Part shown: piece after piece, positions 63,101-64,000 of the stretch
How positions within the stretch are numbered: the stretch's first letter is position 1
Layout: each line of letters begins with the position of its first letter
DNA from: Ensifer adhaerens
GTDB lineage: Bacteria; Pseudomonadota; Alphaproteobacteria; Rhizobiales; Rhizobiaceae
Direction of reading: 5' to 3'
NCBI RefSeq assembly: GCF_002007205.1
Contig: NZ_LAZS01000008.1
Coordinates: 372,001 to 436,000 of the forward strand
Length of the DNA: 64,000 nucleotides
Made by a program: the position numbers and the translations under genes
The notes under the pieces: model-generated
What the model saw: only the letters and a program-made list of their open reading frames with translations
Database searches by the model: none
What the model was told of the DNA's origin: nothing

Positions 63101-63265
63101 TTCTCGGTCGCCGGTACGCCGATCGCCGAGGACGCGGCGATCATCGAAGCCGGCATCGACTTCGCGCTGACCGACGGTGCGAGCCTCGGCATCACCTATA
63201 CCGGCCAGTTCGGCTCCGGCACGACGCAGAACGCGGTCGACGCCAAGCTCGACGTGCGCTTCTGA
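60185..63265 (+). CDS. Autotransporter with beta-barrel (type V secretion)
   Basis: A 1026-residue autotransporter. The N-terminus is an extended signal region (about residues 1-55, ending PAKA). The passenger (about 56-620) is built of short GxLxVxxG/NNGAKV-type beta-helix repeats. A proline-rich linker of PKPGEEPKPGE-like units lies near 630-650, and the C-terminal autotransporter barrel (about 760-1026) ends in the aromatic LDVRF typical of outer-membrane barrels. It should place the passenger on the cell surface, possibly as an adhesin. I chose the ATG at 60185; a GTG at 60143 is weaker. It is 202 bp from the divergent kinase copy 2. Confidence 0.88.
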   Translation: MNAKEKGQTLNICAKADVLKINLLSSTALGRAGLLSLALAAVPFVPSPAKAVDLLVPTDTTWSSDHTVNGKLVVRGGPAGATLTINNGAKVESTHGYIADSRGSVATVVVSGPGSSWDIVDANPNGYRALFIGGFENGIYGGKGTLIVENGGRVSAKETYVGSLQEGDGTLVVRGAGSMLTTDYLGIADGALTLNTAAVRIEDGGLVNSRKTYFENGTVLVTGANTRWVNTGELTIGDSFTVEKGAVVSTNTAVLEENESTDTIQAVIDGAGSELKVADKLTIGESGRANLSVANGAKLSVGGDIVLSGIGGINNEGMGNLTIGGGVDLNNIAEPVARQAQGAGTVNSSAKIDFGPRRGYVNFNHTNTGYEFGNVMVGKGMVSNFSGETILTGDLSKFYGKVNVSGGKLVLKGNVDTIDNDSDNGPLDYSETNFEVTNGSLIVDGATGRIEGDRFYTGEVNVWGESRSSSAFGRLGGSGTVGNTYIDKKAIISPGNNSTGTLTIMGRLDMASGSIYEADIAGDGRSDRIVVKSIATNDNTGIAKIGSGTNVQVTALDANTSYKTGQTYTILTADRVIEGKFAEAISKSAFLEVSLDQQEKQVDLKIKVKNGGTKPGEEPKPGEEPKPGEPKPGEPEPGVFEGEASTGNQRKTALALNTLAQSGPSLALYNALILQDGDAARRAFDLLSGEVHASAQTALINDSSLLRNAASNRIRDAFGDVGAANVPVLAYGPEDKITTGAVAAVNAVPVAPPAMVGWGQVFGSWTNSDGNGNAAGLDQSTGGFITGFDAAVSDNALVGIMAGYSRTNFDVDNRAASGDSDNYHLGVYGGGRWGDVALRSGLAYTWHSINTSRNVAFPGFSDELKADYDAGTFQAFGEVGYRIDLPSVALEPFANLAYVSLHTDSFTERGGAAALSTQSNTTDTTFTTLGLRASAPLSLGATEAKLRGMLGWQHAFGDTTPFSTMAFGTGSAFSVAGTPIAEDAAIIEAGIDFALTDGASLGITYTGQFGSGTTQNAVDAKLDVRF

Positions 63266-63801
63266 TGCGCAGGCTCGTCTGGCTCTCGACAATGCTGATG
63301 GCGACCTTCGTCGCCATCACGCCGCTTTATGGGGAAGACGCTGCCGGCAAACCCGCGGCGCCATCCGAGCTTTCGGAGACCTACGAGGACTGGAGCGTTG
63401 CCTGCGCCGACATCGAGGGGAAAAAACATTGCCTCCTCTCGCAGCGCCAGTTCCACAAGAGCGGTCAGCATGTGCTGACGATCGAACTTCGCACGGCGGC
63501 GGAGGCCGGCCTTGAGGGGAGCCTCGCGCTCCCCTTCGGTCTTTATCTGGATAAGGGCGTCACGCTTGGCGTCGATGAGGCGACGGGCGGCAAGCCGACC
63601 CGGTTCCGCACCTGCCTGCCGTTTGGGTGCATCGTGCCTTTGACATTCACCGAAGCGACGGTTGCGTTGCTGCGCAGCGGCACGGCACTGAAGATCGGCG
63701 CCTTTGCCAGCGACACCGAAAAGGACGTGGCGTTCGCGGTATCGCTGAAAGGCTTTGCCGCAGCGCTCGACCGGGTGATCGCCCTTTCTGGCAAGAGCTG
63801 A
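63265..63801 (+). CDS. Invasion-associated locus B (IalB) family protein
   Basis: A 178-residue secreted protein of the IalB family. A signal peptide covers about residues 1-23. The mature part has YEDWSVACADIEGKKHCLLSQ near residue 40 and FRTCLPFGCIVPLTF near residue 115, with the paired Cys typical of the family. IalB proteins were first linked to host-cell entry in Bartonella, but many rhizobia carry them. It starts at the last base of the autotransporter stop, so the two are coupled. Confidence 0.85.
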   Translation: MRRLVWLSTMLMATFVAITPLYGEDAAGKPAAPSELSETYEDWSVACADIEGKKHCLLSQRQFHKSGQHVLTIELRTAAEAGLEGSLALPFGLYLDKGVTLGVDEATGGKPTRFRTCLPFGCIVPLTFTEATVALLRSGTALKIGAFASDTEKDVAFAVSLKGFAAALDRVIALSGKS

Positions 63802-64000
63802 GACCGGCTCTAGGGGCCGTCGCCTCATGCCCGTGCATCTGGCCGGTTTCAACGCGGACAGCCTCCCAAGACCGACCCGGTCGCACGAAAAGCGCGGCCG
63901 GGGCCTGCTTTTCGAGAACAGGCCGCAGGCACTGTCGAGGCCACCGATGGTGGGCGCCTAGGAATGCCAGTCGGGGCTATCGGGAGGATACGTCGATCGC
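63802..64000. other. Window end, nothing assigned
   Basis: No gene, RNA or repeat is visible in the last 199 bp. A short hairpin GGCCTG/CAGGCC lies near 63902-63924. Confidence 0.3.

Noticed and set aside
59966-63292. 1108-codon minus-strand frame opposite the autotransporter
   Set aside because: It is a long antisense shadow: the plus strand shows a clear autotransporter with signal sequence and barrel, while the minus frame has no family features.

Overview
The window is a GC-rich stretch of a repABC replicon (large plasmid or chromid) from an alphaproteobacterium of the Rhizobiales. It looks closest in style to Sinorhizobium/Ensifer. The grounds are the complete repA-repB-repC module with its antisense RNA, the 16-bp palindromes of the rhizobial parS type, the RHE_PE00001-family gene beside the replication module, and the density of catabolic operons, one- and two-component regulators and cyclic-nucleotide enzymes. 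The species assignment is an inference. No IS element, phage, tRNA, rRNA or CRISPR array was seen.

Layout. 1-0.8 kb: end of a GAF-GGDEF-PilZ protein. 0.9-4.6 kb: DUF6198-like membrane protein, adenine-deaminase-like amidohydrolase and its divergent LysR regulator. 4.6-14.4 kb: aldehyde dehydrogenase and APC permease diverge from a tightly packed operon of IclR regulator, Tm-1-like protein, HAD hydrolase, omega-aminotransferase, AGXT2L-type phospho-lyase and APH-type kinase. This looks like catabolism of an amino alcohol or hydroxylysine through a phosphorylated intermediate. 14.4-22.0 kb: a homoprotocatechuate meta-cleavage pathway (hpaR, then hpaF-E-D, an aromatic amino acid decarboxylase, hpaG-type, hpaH, hpaI). 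22.1-23.3 kb: pepT.

23.4-34.4 kb is a signalling and envelope region. A NarL-type two-component system lies between two secreted Gly/Asn-rich proteins whose upstream regions share a palindromic motif. Next come an EAL protein, a small lipoprotein, an OmpR-type two-component system and a class III adenylate cyclase. 34.4-41.8 kb is the replication region: HutC-type regulator, repABC with ctRNA and in-gene origin, a P-loop kinase and an RHE_PE00001-family protein. Seven 16-bp palindromes of two sequence classes fitting the parS consensus are scattered from 34.4 to 45.6 kb. 41.9-46.7 kb: FNR/FixK-type regulator, DUF2946-like protein and a tctCBA carboxylate transporter.

46.9-56.9 kb: RluB-like pseudouridine synthase, D-aminopeptidase, MsbA-like ABC exporter, a small DUF6074-like protein, a second adenylate cyclase, a three-domain flavin/iron-sulfur oxidoreductase, a GST and a LysR regulator. 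56.9-63.8 kb: a LytTR response regulator, two paralogous LytS-type kinases, and a divergent autotransporter followed by an IalB-family protein. Matching LytTR-type direct repeats (21-bp period) lie in front of both kinase genes and upstream of the autotransporter, so these five genes probably form one regulatory unit.
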